Shown piece after piece: positions 33,901 to 47,440 of a DNA stretch of 64,000 bases (its first letter is position 1; every line of letters begins with the position of its first letter). The DNA is from Chaunax sp. Z400. Its lineage: Eukaryota; Chordata; Actinopteri; Lophiiformes; Chaunacidae. The stretch covers positions 14,789,908 through 14,853,907 of the forward strand of contig CM075192.1 in the NCBI GenBank assembly GCA_037577475.1, in the 5' to 3' direction. The notes beneath the pieces were generated by a model. That model was not told where the DNA came from. It saw nothing but the letters and a program-made list of their open reading frames with translations, and ran no database searches. The position numbers and the translations under genes were made by a program.

Positions 33901-35271
33901 CCTTAATCTGTAGGTCTGTGTTGCTGCAGTCGAGCCCATGCAGATATAAAAGTTTATTGTCTTATAGGTGTAATAATTGAAGATTAATACATTTACACAC
34001 AAGTCCCTCTAAGACGACAACTATACTTCCCAGCCTGGGCTTCTGCAAGTCTCTCCACAGACCCCACCACTCAGACGGCCCAAACCCTCCCAAGGCATGC
34101 TGCAGCAAATTGCATCGTTACTTTGCAAATTTGTTCAAGCAATCAACTCAGTCTCACTCGGGGTACGGATCTGACAACAGGAATGATTAGAATCCTGGGC
34201 AGCTTGCCGCTTGTCACTTGGGACCGAGATGAGAGCGGAATTACAATGAAGCCTGAAATTGCATGCTATTGTTACCTCCCAGTGCTCCCGTCCTCTTTCT
34301 CCAGCCACCCTTTTGCTCCTGTCCGCGTCGGTTCCATCTATTCTATCCTGTTGGAGATGTGGTAACAAGGTGTGACTGTTAGAGACAAAGCCAAAGGGCA
34401 ATTGTTGAGGATGGGAGACTAGAAATAGCTTCTATCCCATTCTTTATTACAGAGCACACCTGCCATCACCAGAGTGTAAAAAACCCTGATTTGAGAGATG
34501 AAATATGCAAAGTCTGAATGGAAATGTGATGGAGGATTAGACATGATGGCTTTTAATGTAGTGGTGGACTGGGAGTGCTTTAAAAGAGGAATGCATTTTT
34601 CATCATAGCATATCTTTGCGAGACCATTATGGCAAAGAGAGGTGGCTTATTTGAGTTCTCTGGACAAAATACATTAAAATGACCTCAGCAGTTGTGGCCA
34701 AATGCAGAGGGCACATGCAGGCGGCTCTCAACCTGCTTTATATTTATCAGTTTCTCCTCACATGTTGCCTTTGGGAGGAAGGGGAATGACCTGACGGGAG
34801 CTGAGGGGAGGAGAAGCAGGCTGTTGATTCTCATTTCACCATCCCCATCTCCCAGCAGGATTGTCTGAGACGTAGATAAATACTGCCAGCACTGCAATTT
34901 ATAAGCTGCGCAGCAGACACGGTTTTACCCATTACCTAACTGCCTCAAAAGTCCAACACATTTGAGTCCGCTGCATACAAAAAGCCTGGATTTCAACTTG
35001 TTTGCCATTCTCTTCCCTCTCCTTCCATCTATCTCTCCTGTCAGTGCGACAGGATGACAAGGGAAATCTCAAACTCTGTTTTTAAGCTGTAATAGTGATG
35101 TGCCTTGTGTGGAAATGAGTGGGCTTCATATGATCTCAAAGGCTAAACTGACCATAATCACAGTATTTGTGTCAGTTTGACCTTCCAATCAATGCCAAAG
35201 GGGTCTGAAAGTGTTATTACTTTGAACAGTAACAAGGTAATATAATCATGTTGCGATCAAAGCTGTTACAC

Positions 35272-35297
35272 TGATGATGATGATGATGATGATGATG
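35272..35297 (+). repeat. (TGA)n microsatellite
   Basis: About eight consecutive GAT/TGA triplets in the intergenic desert. Confidence 0.95.
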
Positions 35298-35619
35298 CCA
35301 TTTTCCTTTATTTGGATGAACATATAGTCACTGTTGTTCATTTGGTGTCAATCCCACACTTTTCCAGCTCTTTATTCCTCCATAAATTAATCTCATCACT
35401 CTTTGCTCGGTTGACTGCTGTTTGACTAACATGACAAAATCAAAGAGTAGCAATGAAATTGAACACAGTATATTTATGACCTGTTAGCCAAAGCTATGTC
35501 GTCAGGAGGGAGGGAGGGTTGGGGCTTAGCGCGGCAGTAAGAATGGAAAACATGGAAAGTTTTCAGAAATGGCCTGATAGATTTTTTTTTTCCTTTTTTT
35601 AGTGAGATTTCTTGACAAT

Positions 35620-35621
<2 letters not shown>

Positions 35622-35654
<33 letters not shown>
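35622..35654 (+). repeat. (GA)n microsatellite
   Basis: An uninterrupted AG dinucleotide run of about 33 bases. Confidence 0.95.
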
Positions 35655-35656
<2 letters not shown>

Positions 35657-37812
35657 ATCCTAGCTTTATCCTTTGGGCATCGTTTATTTTTAATATTAGT
35701 TGTATTGGTAACTTCTGTAGAAAAGCATGTTGACTTCTATTTGCTCATTGTATCACTACTAGATACTGGAATAAAAGTTTTATTATTGCTCCAATGAAAT
35801 ACAGTCATGGAGTGAACATAAACATCACATCAAACATCATATCATTCATTCATTTAAATCCTATTTGTTGAAGTGCTTTTATTTCAACTTCAACTGTTGG
35901 TATCACTTATATAAAAAGGATCTAGAGACAATGGCCAATGGGATCTTTTATGAGCCTCAGGCTATTTGGTTTCCAGTTGTATTAAATATCACCACCTTTC
36001 CTACCCATTCTCATTCAAAGTCACATTACTCCTTCAAGGCCTGCCAGTAATATGGGTTAATTGTTCTGGATGGCTGGATCACTTCCAAGAAGTTCATCCA
36101 ATTTCCATTTAAATTGAGCTATCAGAGCGTGACATGGGCGACGCTTGGCTTGGCACTGCTGCAGACAGGCGACACCGGCGCAGTGCTGGCTGGGATTCAG
36201 AGAAACCTGTTTACAGGTCACACAGGAGACTCTCAAGTGGCTTCCAACAAATGGAATGCAAGCACACACCTTGCTGGTTCCCTCAATTGGGCTTTAAGAA
36301 GGAGCAGATTAAAGACACATATAGTCAAAGCGGTCAAGTGTAAGGTTTATAAATTGCTATATGGCCAATCTCAGATGGGCTTTGGCTCCTGTTGTTATCC
36401 GACAGCCTGAACGTTGGGAGGAGGACATGGTGCTGCTGATTTCTTTCTTGGTTTTTGCTCTTTACTGATTGTTGCTTTTAAAAAAGAGCCTACGGAATAA
36501 GTTTTTTCATTTCACATAATATCTCAAACTATTGGACAGGTTCATCATCAACAGCACACCCCACTGTTTTTAATTTCAGCTATTGATTTAAGCCTTTGGT
36601 TTTGTTCTTGTTCACAAAACGTGGACTCTAATGATCCCTCATTATTTCCTCCCACTGTTTTAGTCATGCACGTTTTTTTTTCTTTCATGCTGGGTATAAA
36701 ATCAAGGCAGCATTTTATATCAACAATATGATCAAATCAACTTTTGTTATACAAGTCATGCTGATGAAGACTGAAAACAAACGCTTGAACTGCAGAATTC
36801 ATCAAATCAACCAGAATCTTTTCTTGCTTCACTCTTTTCCCCTTTTGTCCTTGAAGTCAACACTCCCTCTTCTCCCCCTTTCTGATTGCACATTTACATG
36901 ACAGACAGAGTCCCAAAACAAAGCATGATCATGATTTTCCTACAAATACGTACCTGGCGTTCTTTGACAAGCCTACATGGAATTTTAACAGAACTCACAT
37001 TGCTTTGACCTTATCATCAGAATCCTCCAGCACTCTTTTAATCATCTGGATTAAAACTATTCAGACTATTACGCAATAAAAAAAAGTAATTCTCACTCAT
37101 TTTTTAATTTGCAATTATTTTCTTAAACCAAATAAAAACAACAGAGACAGAAATGACAAATTGTATCTGAATTTGAGGAGTCAAACATAATGATAGACAT
37201 TAATGTTACATTGCCAATATTTTATATTTTCATAGAAAATACTGATAAATAACTATTTTTGTTGCGAATGTTAATCATTTCAGTCTCATCTGAAGAAATG
37301 AGTCAGACGTTTTTCACCCACCTTTTCAAGTGTCTTTAAGAATTCAGGAAAGAAAAGCAGAAAGTGTTGCCAAACGACCTTCTGGTCTCTTCAAAGATTG
37401 AACAAGTATTTATAAAGAGTATTTATTATTCAGAAATTAGATGCTTAGCTCCGTCTCAGTCACGTCTTTTTATTCAATTTTTTTTTCCAAAAGAAAAGGT
37501 TCAAGGTCTTCATGTATTTCACGCCCCCAACACACACACGATGGTCACATATTGTGGCTATCCTCCCTCCACACATCAGCCCCTGTGCTCTATGGATCAG
37601 CATGAATAGCTTGTATCAGTCATACCCCCACAGTCAAGCCTGTCCAAGTTCTTATAAAATCCACACCACTCTATATCATCGATTCATTCCCTCCTAGATA
37701 TGGGCCCCATATCACACATATTGTTTCAAGATTGAAAAGGAGTTAGCCAACATCTGCTGTAAATCATAGACTCCCATTAGCCAGAGAGATCCATTCTACC
37801 ACCAGACACCAG

Positions 37813-37837
37813 CTCTCTCTCTCTCTCTCTCTCTCTC
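37813..37837 (+). repeat. (CT)n microsatellite
   Basis: An uninterrupted CT dinucleotide run of about 25 bases. Confidence 0.95.
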
Positions 37838-38776
37838 CTTGTCCTCCATCAAACACTGTCTTGGCTTTATTTTCTTCTTTTTTTTCTAACCTTAGGAGGC
37901 CAAACCCTCCATCACTGTCTCCTGCATCAGAAGGAGGACTGGTTTGTGTACACAATGATGTCAAGCACAACATTAAAACATATGACTGGAGGTGTCTGTG
38001 CTCACTATCAGTCAGGTCAGGATGAGAAAATGGGGGTCACATAGCACATAAACACATATTATTCTAACACACTAAATTACACTGAGAGGTAGGGAGGGTG
38101 GAAATCCACTGAGGTCATATTTGAACACTTTCATCTCTGTGTGAGATGTTTTTTTCTCACTTACCCTTTGTGGTAACTAATCAATAAGATAGTTTTGGTT
38201 TTATTTGCCGAGGTTTTGAGATTCATGCAGCCTGTTGGGTTTAATTCTGCTTCCTGTTACTACTGTTCTGTGTCTTTTTGTTCTACGTGCAGCTCACAGG
38301 TCGTGGAACGAGAGCACATGTGTGAAGGTGAGGGCTGATTTTATACAAGACACTCCTTTCTCCACCCACACTCTCTCTCTCTCTCAACTCCCTGAGAGAT
38401 GGGCTGACTATATTTAACTGTGTAGATAAGCATTGTATTCTTGTGCATTTAACCTGGTGTTGTGTCCTTCTTAATGCTGCAGCTCTAGAGCCGGTCATAA
38501 CATAATGAAGGTCATCCGGGGTCATCCTTACGTGGTAGAGAGAAAAATGAGTGAGACATGTTATGTAAGTTGCACACCAGAGAGGAGACATAAGATTAGT
38601 GTATGCCATATAATCATGCTTAAACCTCATGATGTCAGGTCAAGTTAAATAGATTCATCCATATTAGATAAGGTGTTGGCTGTAGCTGTAACCACAGTGT
38701 TGCCTAACCTGCTCTTTAAAAGACAATGTTTTTGCTGAAAATAAAGTTTTTTCTTTGCATTTAGAAAAAGTTCTGT

Positions 38777-39204
38777 GTTCACACGGCAACGCTTTCAAAA
38801 GGATTCCTGAACACAGGGACGCGCAAAAACGGCTGAAAACGCTGTAGTATGCATATCAGGGCAGTAGTTGGCCATGTACCCTTTCTAAATCAGCACCACA
38901 GAATAAGATCACAGTAGTGATGCAGTAAATCTGCATTGGAGGAGCGTCAATAAACTAAATCAAGTGTTTTAGTGCAACAAAAAATAGTATGCTGTCCATG
39001 TATGTGTATAAGGCTGTAGCCGTAATACGCCAACACGAAGCTGGGCTGTGACATCATCATTTTCAGAGGAGTTGCATTTTGCCCGTTTACACGACAATGC
39101 TATGGTGGCATTTTCAAAAGATTACACTTCTCAAAGGCTTGTTCTTGTGTACTCTTGTGGAAATGAACTGAAAAAACGTTGGGTGAAACGGTTGTCATGT
39201 AAAC
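38777..39204. mobile_element. MITE-like non-autonomous DNA element with imperfect terminal inverted repeats
   Basis: The left end GTTCACACGGCAAC (38777-38790) matches the reverse complement of the right end GTTGTCATGTAAAC (39191-39204) at 11 of 14 positions. The interior has repeated TTTTCAAAAG, ACGCTG and GTTTACACGACAATGC motifs characteristic of a common fish repeat. There is no transposase ORF. Length is about 430 bases. Confidence 0.65.
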
Positions 39205-42200
39205 GGCCCCTTAGTCTGCCTGGGAGGAGCTTAGTGATGCAAGATACTCCTGTGCTGCTCCGGTGCAAGCTCCCAAGTATTAGGTAATTTGGAGATTTAT
39301 TTAACTCACCTCTCTGTGTCACAAAAGAGTGACATCATCAGGCTGATTAAAAATCAAACCACTGTCTTGCAGACAAAATTAATGTTGGTGATTATCGTCA
39401 TGCAGCATGCCTACCATGTGAACACAACAATTAAATGGAGAAAGAGGTTGAGCACCTACTTTGACAGAAATCGTCACAAAAAGAGGCGTGACAATGTTGT
39501 TGTTGTTGACATGTTGTGGCCGATGCTCTCTCATCTGTACCAATAGGATGACACCAGAATGGCCGTGGGAGGGTTTTTTATGTGTCATTAGGAATCCTTC
39601 TGTTTATTGACAACATTCTATTTTTGTAATTTTTCTATATGTTTATAACAAAATATCAGACATTATCAGGGATTAAAGGATTAACTAATGGACTTACTCT
39701 ACTTGTTGCCCTCATTGTTTCCTGAGGAAAGACGTTCAATGGCATTAACATGTAATAGAAACAAATAAATAAAGAGCTAGAAATTAAATCATAGGATAAA
39801 AAAAACATTTTTTTTTTCAAAAAGCATACAAGGTAATCACACTGTAAAGATAATAGCTGTAGTTCAAGAAGCAAATATCAATCAATTAATTAAAATATAA
39901 AAACATAGTAAGATATTCAAATTCTATCAGGAAGTATTGTTTAGAGGCCAAACTGAAGCAACATTAAAGGAATCATTTTTAAAGGAGTTAAAGGATTTTT
40001 TGTTTGATGAGGTCATCAATATTACAGTAATATGATACAACGTTGAACTATTCATTTGAAATCAAAACTATCCACGGTGGCAGATATCAGGAGCAATACG
40101 TGAGGATATGTTTTCTTTTTTTTGGTATTTTGGTAAACTGACCCTTTAAAAAAAATAAAAAGTAAGTTCAGGGAGGGATTTTGTAATGATAGAAACACTT
40201 GATTTTCTATTTCACTTGGTGTTGTGGCACAAATGCTTTTGTGATTGTGATACATAGAAATCTGTCAGAAATTGATAAATATTTTGTGTATTATACACAG
40301 TAAAGCGTTTGTGTGTGTGTGTAAGATTTCATGCACCACAAGTCAGCCTATGAAAGGCTAATTTTGAACCAGACTGAGGTCTCCAACATTAGCAGTTCCC
40401 CTTGAGTTGCCCTTGACTGGAGCGCACTGAGCCTGAGGCGTTGGGCTGAGGGCTGGGCTCCCCCGGGCTCCCCTCCCCCAAAAGACACTCGGCAGGTTGT
40501 CTGCCTATCTGCCTGCAAAAAAAAATACATGTCCAGATACTTCTATTGTTCTGCACTCTGATCTTCACACAGGTTGCTAAAACAAAGCCCTCCTATTAAT
40601 ATTTATAGCCTCTCTGATGGGACAGGATCAATGGAGAGCAGAAAGAGAAGCGAGAGTGTGCCTGAATAATCACCGTCCATCTACTTCCTCTCTTCTCTCC
40701 ACCTCTCTGAAGTAGAAGGGATGCTTTAGAGAGGAATTCAGTGTGTGAGCAAGGGATTGAAATTTGGTGTGATAGGATAGAGGAATGGCTGTATAAGTTG
40801 CTTTTTCAATATTTTGGTTGTTACCTTGACAGGGATGTTATTGAGTTATTTTTTTACAACTGCTCTTCTTTCCACTAAATACTAAATTACTAAATAAAGT
40901 GACACAGCATTGCCATCATAGATATATCCATCTGTACTGGCATCTGTTCAAATCCTTGGCATATTTGACTTGGTTCTAGTGACTTACATTTGACATTATT
41001 CCTTCCCTTTTCCCTGCAGAAGATGTGTGGGAGAGTGCTAGGGTGGATTTGTAACATACGCCTGGTGTCTTCATTGGCAGACCCAGCATGGTGGATCTCA
41101 AAGATTAATGTCTGACAGCCAGTGTGCTCTGCTTCTGCAGTAGGTGTGCATGTTACCCAACACTCAGTAAGCAAATTAGATGGGCAGTACTCCTAACGCT
41201 GCCCCTCTAGACTGACAGAGGCCCTGCTGTGCAGTTTTTAACTACAAAACGTACAACGTTATTAATCAGATGTGTTTGCCTCTTCTAGCTTCGCCTGCAG
41301 AGGAGGAGGAGGAGGACGGTTCAGGCCTGGTTTGGTGATGAATGCCTTCACTTCTACATGTTTCAAAAGTACAGTTTATCCATGAGGAATGGTGCAGCTT
41401 GAATACGGGCTGAGAGGAAATTGCCTTTTCCTCTGACCTGCAGCCAAGGGTGAGGAAGAGAATGGAAAGCGATATGAGAGTGTCTGCCCTCTGAGGTGAT
41501 GAATACGGGGCAAATTAGAGGAGGAGGCCTTTCAATCTCCAGTGCTTTGGCTTTCCCCATTCTTACAGCTCTAAATTGTTTTTTTGTCTTTTGCTCTACA
41601 GCCTATTCCTGCCTCCCCCATTTTTTCTTAATCTTTCTTTGCTTTTTTCTTCCATTTTTTTTTAAAATTCCCCCCCTCCCCCTCGTGCTGCACTGGGGGT
41701 GTGCGGGTTGACAGGTTGAGCTCTGGGAGGTCGAGAGGGCAAGGGCAGCATTTGCAGATTGTGGGACAGAAAGCTGAGACAGCATAGCCTTCAGTTGGAG
41801 CACAGTGCGCCGTAGGAATCGCGAGGCCATGCAGAGTCACAGAGAAGCGTGACCTTGAGCCGTGAGCAGAGAAAAAAATCAACACAAATCCATCGAGTGT
41901 GGACACGAGCTCACAGGCCTCAGTGCCCCGCGTATGTGTGCGCTCATTGGCATACGGTGTTTTGCTCAAAACGGATTAGACGGAGCCCCTCATGAATTAT
42001 TGTGAAAGTATTGCAGTGTACCACTGAGAGATAAACAAACTGGTGTTTTTATCATGTCTGCCATTAATTGATATTCATGAATGCAGATTACCATATGCAA
42101 CAGAAGGTTCAGTCCAATGCTACAGATTAAATTTCTGATTATTAATTACTATTCTAACAATCCAGTGGATAAATAAAATGTGCGCGTGTGTGTTTGCATG

Positions 42201-43594
42201 TGTGATTAATCTGAGAAAACGAGATCCATAATCTCTGGTTTTATCCCACAGCTATGATGTATGTGTATGTGGTGTAAATAAATGCAAAGAATAGAGTGCA
42301 GACCTCAAAAACTAAACAAAGTACGCAACTCAAAGCCTGTGGGACATGAATCTTTGAATCATACAGTGTGTGAGTGGAATAACAACACTGTACTGTCTAA
42401 GAGGAGACTGATGGACTGCTTTAAAAATACATGTGATTCCAACTGGACTCAATCTTTATTTGGAACCAGTTCTGCTAGATTGATGCTGACACCAACCTAA
42501 GAAAAAGAGCTGGTTCTGTTGTGTGTATGTTTTTTTAACTTTTCATTTCAACCTCCCTGTGGTTTAAATTTTTCCTCATAGAACTAAATGATTTTGAGGA
42601 ACTACTTGAACTGTGTTTATACACACAACTAATATGTGAAATGTAGAAAAAGCTATACTTTAAGTTCCAGATTTCACACCTTTCCCACGATACATCAGGT
42701 TTGATTGTGCATTACCACAAACTGTAAAAGACATCATTTTTGCTGTTCAATCCTGTGGCTGTAAATAAGACTGATTTCATTTTAATGACAGAATGTTGTA
42801 TGTGGAAAATGTTGTCTGCTATGCTTTTTATCAAACTGTAGCTACTCAAAGGGAATCTCTCATGTCATTAATGTGCATTTTGCCAATATAGATTACCTGC
42901 ATTCAGAAAAGCACCATTTTTATAGATACAATATTGGCTAAAAATGCCATTTCAATTCCTCAGCCTTCCCTTAACTTTCTAGCCATAAAATAAAGCCAAG
43001 TAAAACAGAACACACACACACAGACTGGAACATCTAAAACAACACATACAACTACATTAAAACTATTTCATATAAAATACAACAATAAACAATGTTTTTC
43101 TACTAGCAGTCGGGTTCTAATGATTTTGGTTTGAATTTGTTGTTGATTTGAGTGTTTCTTTCTTACATGTATGCAATGGAGGTTGCCTCAGTTCCTTGTG
43201 TTTTTTGCAATACTTATGTGAGATATGTGGGATATATTTTTTAAAATAAATCTCACAATATTTTTTGCCTCTAGCATCCATTTTTTTTTAAGCACTGGTA
43301 TTTGTAAACACAGTGCGCTAAGATTGCTAAATGTTTTCTACAACTACCCCAATCACCACTGACTTAAATATCAGAGAAACACTCAAACACAAGCCAGACA
43401 AACAAGATAACTCAGGATAGTGGTTACTGGTTGGTGCTGATTTGTCCTTTAACCTGACAGTTATTACATCCAGATTATTAGAGAGTGTTAAAAATTGGGA
43501 GGATAGTTAAAACATTACTAGCTATACAGTAAATAATAGTCTGACATGTAAGCTGCAAACTCTTTTTGCATCTCTGCAGGCCTCCAGGTGTTGT
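39205..43594. other. Gene desert segment
   Basis: No supported gene or RNA gene. AT-rich sequence alternates with better-balanced blocks at about 40350-40720 and 41000-42000. The block at 42040-42260 contains TTAATTGATATTCATGAATG and TGATTATTAATTAC, a pattern typical of conserved enhancer-like sequence. This is composition only. Confidence 0.35.
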
Positions 43595-43597
43595 GTA

Positions 43598-43765
43598 AGC
43601 AAAGCAAAGCAAAGCAAATTTATTTACATGGCACCTTTTGTACACTGAGGTAATTCAAAGTGCTTTACATAAAAATTAAAAATAAAAACAGATAAAAGAA
43701 CAAAGCATAAAAAATACAGTATAAAATGCATAGATTACAATCAAATTCAAATTAAATTTAAATGT
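43598..43765. mobile_element. LINE/SINE-tail-like repeat with (GCAAA)n end
   Basis: It starts with tandem GCAAA units (43599-43617), then TTTATTTACATGGCACCTTT, and TTCAAAGTGCTTTACATAAA followed by an A-rich tail. This is the reverse orientation of a common fish retroelement 3' tail. There is no coding part. Confidence 0.6.
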
Positions 43766-46700
43766 AACAGAATTAGTGGATCAGGAAACTGTCTGACCCT
43801 CACCAGCCACCATACATTACAATTAGTCAGTAGCTGCAGTAGTGCTCTTATTTGATTAGTTTCTGATTTATAGTAGCATTCTGCAACAACACAGTCTTAT
43901 TTGGATGTTATTTAATTTGCCATATGTGGATATTAAAGACAAAACAGATTTGATTTTTGTTGGAAAGACATCAACCAGCTCTCGAGTATGGCAGAGATTG
44001 TATTCCCTTGTATGATAGAGACTTGCATCCAGATTGTCCTCCTAAAGTAAGTTTATCTTTATACATTTGGAAAGTTTTGCAGCCCAAAACACCATGAATG
44101 CCAGGAAGTCTACAGTTTTCATATCAGATGGGGGGTCAGGTTAGGTGGAACATTAAAAATATCTCCTCTCTTTTCTCTCTTTGAGACTTTTAATGAGGTT
44201 TCATTGACCAGCTGGCCAGGGTCCTCATGTTTGGCTAATGATTGCTTTGCATATTTCTGTGCCTGCTTCTCCTGTCTCCTGCATTCAAATCTTCAAATGA
44301 GGGTTTATGATGAACTGAAACTCACCCTGATCAAGAGCTACATGCTTAAAACACTTGTCACACACCCACTAGATGTTATAATGCTCTAAAATAGGATAGA
44401 CCCATCTTTAAAATGAAATGTCAACTCATTCGCTGCTTAATCCTTTCATTTTTCCTTCCAACACTATTTATTAAAGCAATTTCATCATTATAGTGAATGA
44501 CTGACTCCAGACAGCTGCTGAATGAGTGCATCTTTTCCCATCTAGTGCCACTATAATGTTCCAGCTAAGTGATAGCGCCACAGTTCTATGCTTATTTAAA
44601 TATGTGTGTTCTGGCACATGGAGCAAACTCCGTTCAGTGTGTTTTTAAGCCCAGCAGATCCAGACATCCCGCAGTTGCTCAATGCATCACTCATTACAAC
44701 GAGCAGTTATGATGGATTGCAGATTACTGTCATCACAGAGTGAGTGTTTGTCATGCTGGGATGTTGTGTGAGGCAGTGTTTTTTTCTTCCTTTAACTGTT
44801 ATTCTCTAACTACATTGGTGGCATTGAGGAATGATGTACAGTCAGGCTCTCTGCTGGTAGATCTCGCTCATTTTCTGAATTGCATAGGAGTGTGTGTGGG
44901 GACAAGATGGGAGGATGATGATGATTTATGGTCAACTGGGAAGCTGCAGTTGTGATTTTCCCAGATTTTTTTGACATACAATGGAAATGAATGTATACAG
45001 ATGTAGCAGATTTCCACAATAGCATTTGTGATTAGTTCATAAAGGGCCCTTTGTGATTTACTTTGATTACTTAATAATACTGTCTCTCTCACAATGATAT
45101 AAAAAGATTTGTACAGTTTTGTGATGCCTGAAGGAACATTTTTGGAAATTATCTTTTTTGGGTAGTATCACTTTCATGACTGTCATCATTTTTTTTTTCC
45201 GAATAGATTTGTATTATTTACCTTTTATATGGGCAACATATAGATATGCATATTTCATTGATCCTCTCAGAACTCGCACCATGCAGGTATTTTTCATAAT
45301 GTATAAATGTTTAATGTCTAGTATATCACAAATGCAGGACATTGAGCTGAGCTGACATGTGTACAAATAATACCGCTCCAAGCAGAATTCCATCCATCAC
45401 CAAAATTAACTTTGCCTCATTATTTGCTGAGATTTCTGACCGTTCATCTATGTGAGCTACGGCCCCTTTTTGTAGGTGGATTCGCGCAACATCAGTCCTC
45501 ACCTTACTTGTACAACCCTGACTTGTGCTTTTCATTTTGCCCATCTGAGCATGTAGTGTAGTGACACTTCCATTGGGACAGCAGACATGAGGTTGAAGCA
45601 ATTCTCCACGGAACAAACTCGAGCCTGCTTTGGCACCGGTGAAGAATGGGCAGAGACAAGCATGGCTACCAGATGGCAGGGAATCTGTAATTGCAATTCT
45701 CTGGTGCAAAATGAGGCATTGATGGAATGAAATGTTTCAAATAGTCTGCTTGTGAGAGTCTTTGTTTATTTGACAGAAGTCTCTGCAGTCATCCTATAGT
45801 ATTTTCTTAGACATGCATGTCTCTTTTAGTTCAGTGTCTGCTGGAGAGTTCAAATCTTGAAGCAGGGCCATTTAGCACCAGTAAACTGCAGCAATGTTGG
45901 TGTTGGTGTCTTTGTGGAATGGTAATTACCCGCCTAATCAAAAACAGAATGAAGATGGACAAAGACAGTTGAGCTGAATTTAAATAGGACAAGCCTATAA
46001 TGGCTCCCAAATGGAGAGCCGGGTCTGTGCTCGGCCCACAGGGACTCACCTGTGATTTAGCCTCCTTACTTTTGTATGTGACGGGGTGGCATTGTGGCAT
46101 TGCCCTCCCCCTCCCCTGTGACCCCAAATGCTACATCTTTCGTAGAAGGCTGCATAATTGTCTAATTAAATGGAGAGACAACAGCCCAGCATATCTCATT
46201 AAAGACATCGCTCAAACAGCTCCGGCCTTTCCATTTCCTTTAAAAGACCCTCCTCATCCTGGCAGTAAAGGTCAAACAAAGAAAGGTGGAGCTGGTTGCC
46301 TGTCCTCTGACATTCCTCCTATAGACTCCAGCTCAACAGTCATCTTTTGACTCTATAGAATAAAGCATAAGAATGAAAATAATGTTTAGTATTCATAGAT
46401 TATCTGATAATATGAGATTGATCATTTGTACAAGCAAAGAAATAAGGCAAGACAGCCAAAGAGAGGCAATGAAAAAGACATTGCAGAGTGGCAGGTCTGG
46501 AACTCGTGTTAAGTCGTGTGCTGCTACCCTGCATATAAAGTGAATTCAGTCATCTTTTTGTATTAATGAGGCATGCACCATTGAATAATTTTAGCAGATA
46601 CAGTAAATGAATCAGGTTTGAGCTGGATATAAATGAGGCTAGTTGAGCAAAAGATTCCCATGTGACTTCTCTCAGCTCTCACAATCTAGTGAAATAATTG

Positions 46701-47074
46701 ACTCGAAAATTACACCATCTCAGATGCATTGTAAAATAATTCAGGCATGTATGCACTTATATTATGATTTTTGACAAGTTATTTTAGCATTTTGCACATG
46801 TGATTAGTTCATCATCAAAGTACAGATGCTATAATTTTGTTAATAATTACAAAGAATGAAGTGTTCTTGTTTTATTGTCTCATAAATAAAATGTTACATG
46901 CGCTAATGTTTAAGAAAGAACACATGCAGACAATTGTGGTAAGAAAAGATGGAGAAGCTGCATTTGATGTTTGGCATTATCAGCAAAATACATGTTTAAA
47001 TCTAAGTGTCATTTTTTTGTAATTTAAGTGTGTGAGTTTAAATATCTTTGTCTTATGGTTGTTCTTATAAATGT
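43766..47074. other. Gene desert segment with candidate conserved blocks
   Basis: No supported gene. Non-repetitive, GC-balanced blocks without open frames lie at about 44460-44720 and 45960-46300. The second contains ACTCACCTGTGATTTAGCC and CAGCATATCTCATTAAAGAC. They are candidate conserved non-coding elements by appearance only. Confidence 0.35.
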
Positions 47075-47258
47075 ACCCCGGCCAAACTGATGGCAGTCAA
47101 CCAGTCTGTCTCTCCCCCTCTGGCTTCCACTCTGTTTGGGTTTTGTATTTAGTTTGTCTTTATCTTAAGTTACTTTTGTTTATGTAAAATAAACTTACTT
47201 TTAGTTACAACTCGTGTTTTCTCCCCTCCTTTGTCCAACTTTGAGCCAGGTTGTGACA
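47075..47258 (+). mobile_element. Solo LTR-like fragment, 3' end
   Basis: It has T-rich and CT-rich sequence, an AATAAA at 47188-47193, TTAGTTACAACTCGTG, and a terminal GAGCCAGGTTGTGACA ending at 47258. Fish LTR retrotransposon LTRs often end this way in TGACA. The left end is not clear, and no internal retroviral-type genes flank it. Confidence 0.45.
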
Positions 47259-47355
47259 CTCTGTCCAGCTGATGCTAAGTGTAACCTTTCCAACTCCAAT
47301 TATTTATGAAGTGCACAAACATGTACGCCCACTTAGTTTCCTTTTTGTTCCCCCC

Positions 47356-47438
<83 letters not shown>
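47356..47438 (+). repeat. (TA)n microsatellite, long
   Basis: A near-perfect TA dinucleotide tract of about 80 bases begins about 100 bases after the LTR-like fragment. Confidence 0.95.

Positions 47439-47440
<2 letters not shown>

Larger units (their letters stand above)
33901..38770. other. Gene desert segment with microsatellites
   Basis: No supported gene. Microsatellites are (TGA)n at 35272-35297, (GA)n at 35622-35654 and (CT)n at 37813-37837. The block at about 34000-34900 is GC-balanced, non-repetitive and lacks open frames, so it is a possible conserved non-coding element. Confidence 0.4.

Noticed and set aside
41628..41969. 113-codon minus-strand open frame
   Set aside because: The Lys-rich end comes from a T-rich tract, there is no domain, and composition is like the surrounding non-coding DNA.
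45326..45709. 127-codon minus-strand open frame
   Set aside because: No recognisable domain or splice context; consistent with chance.
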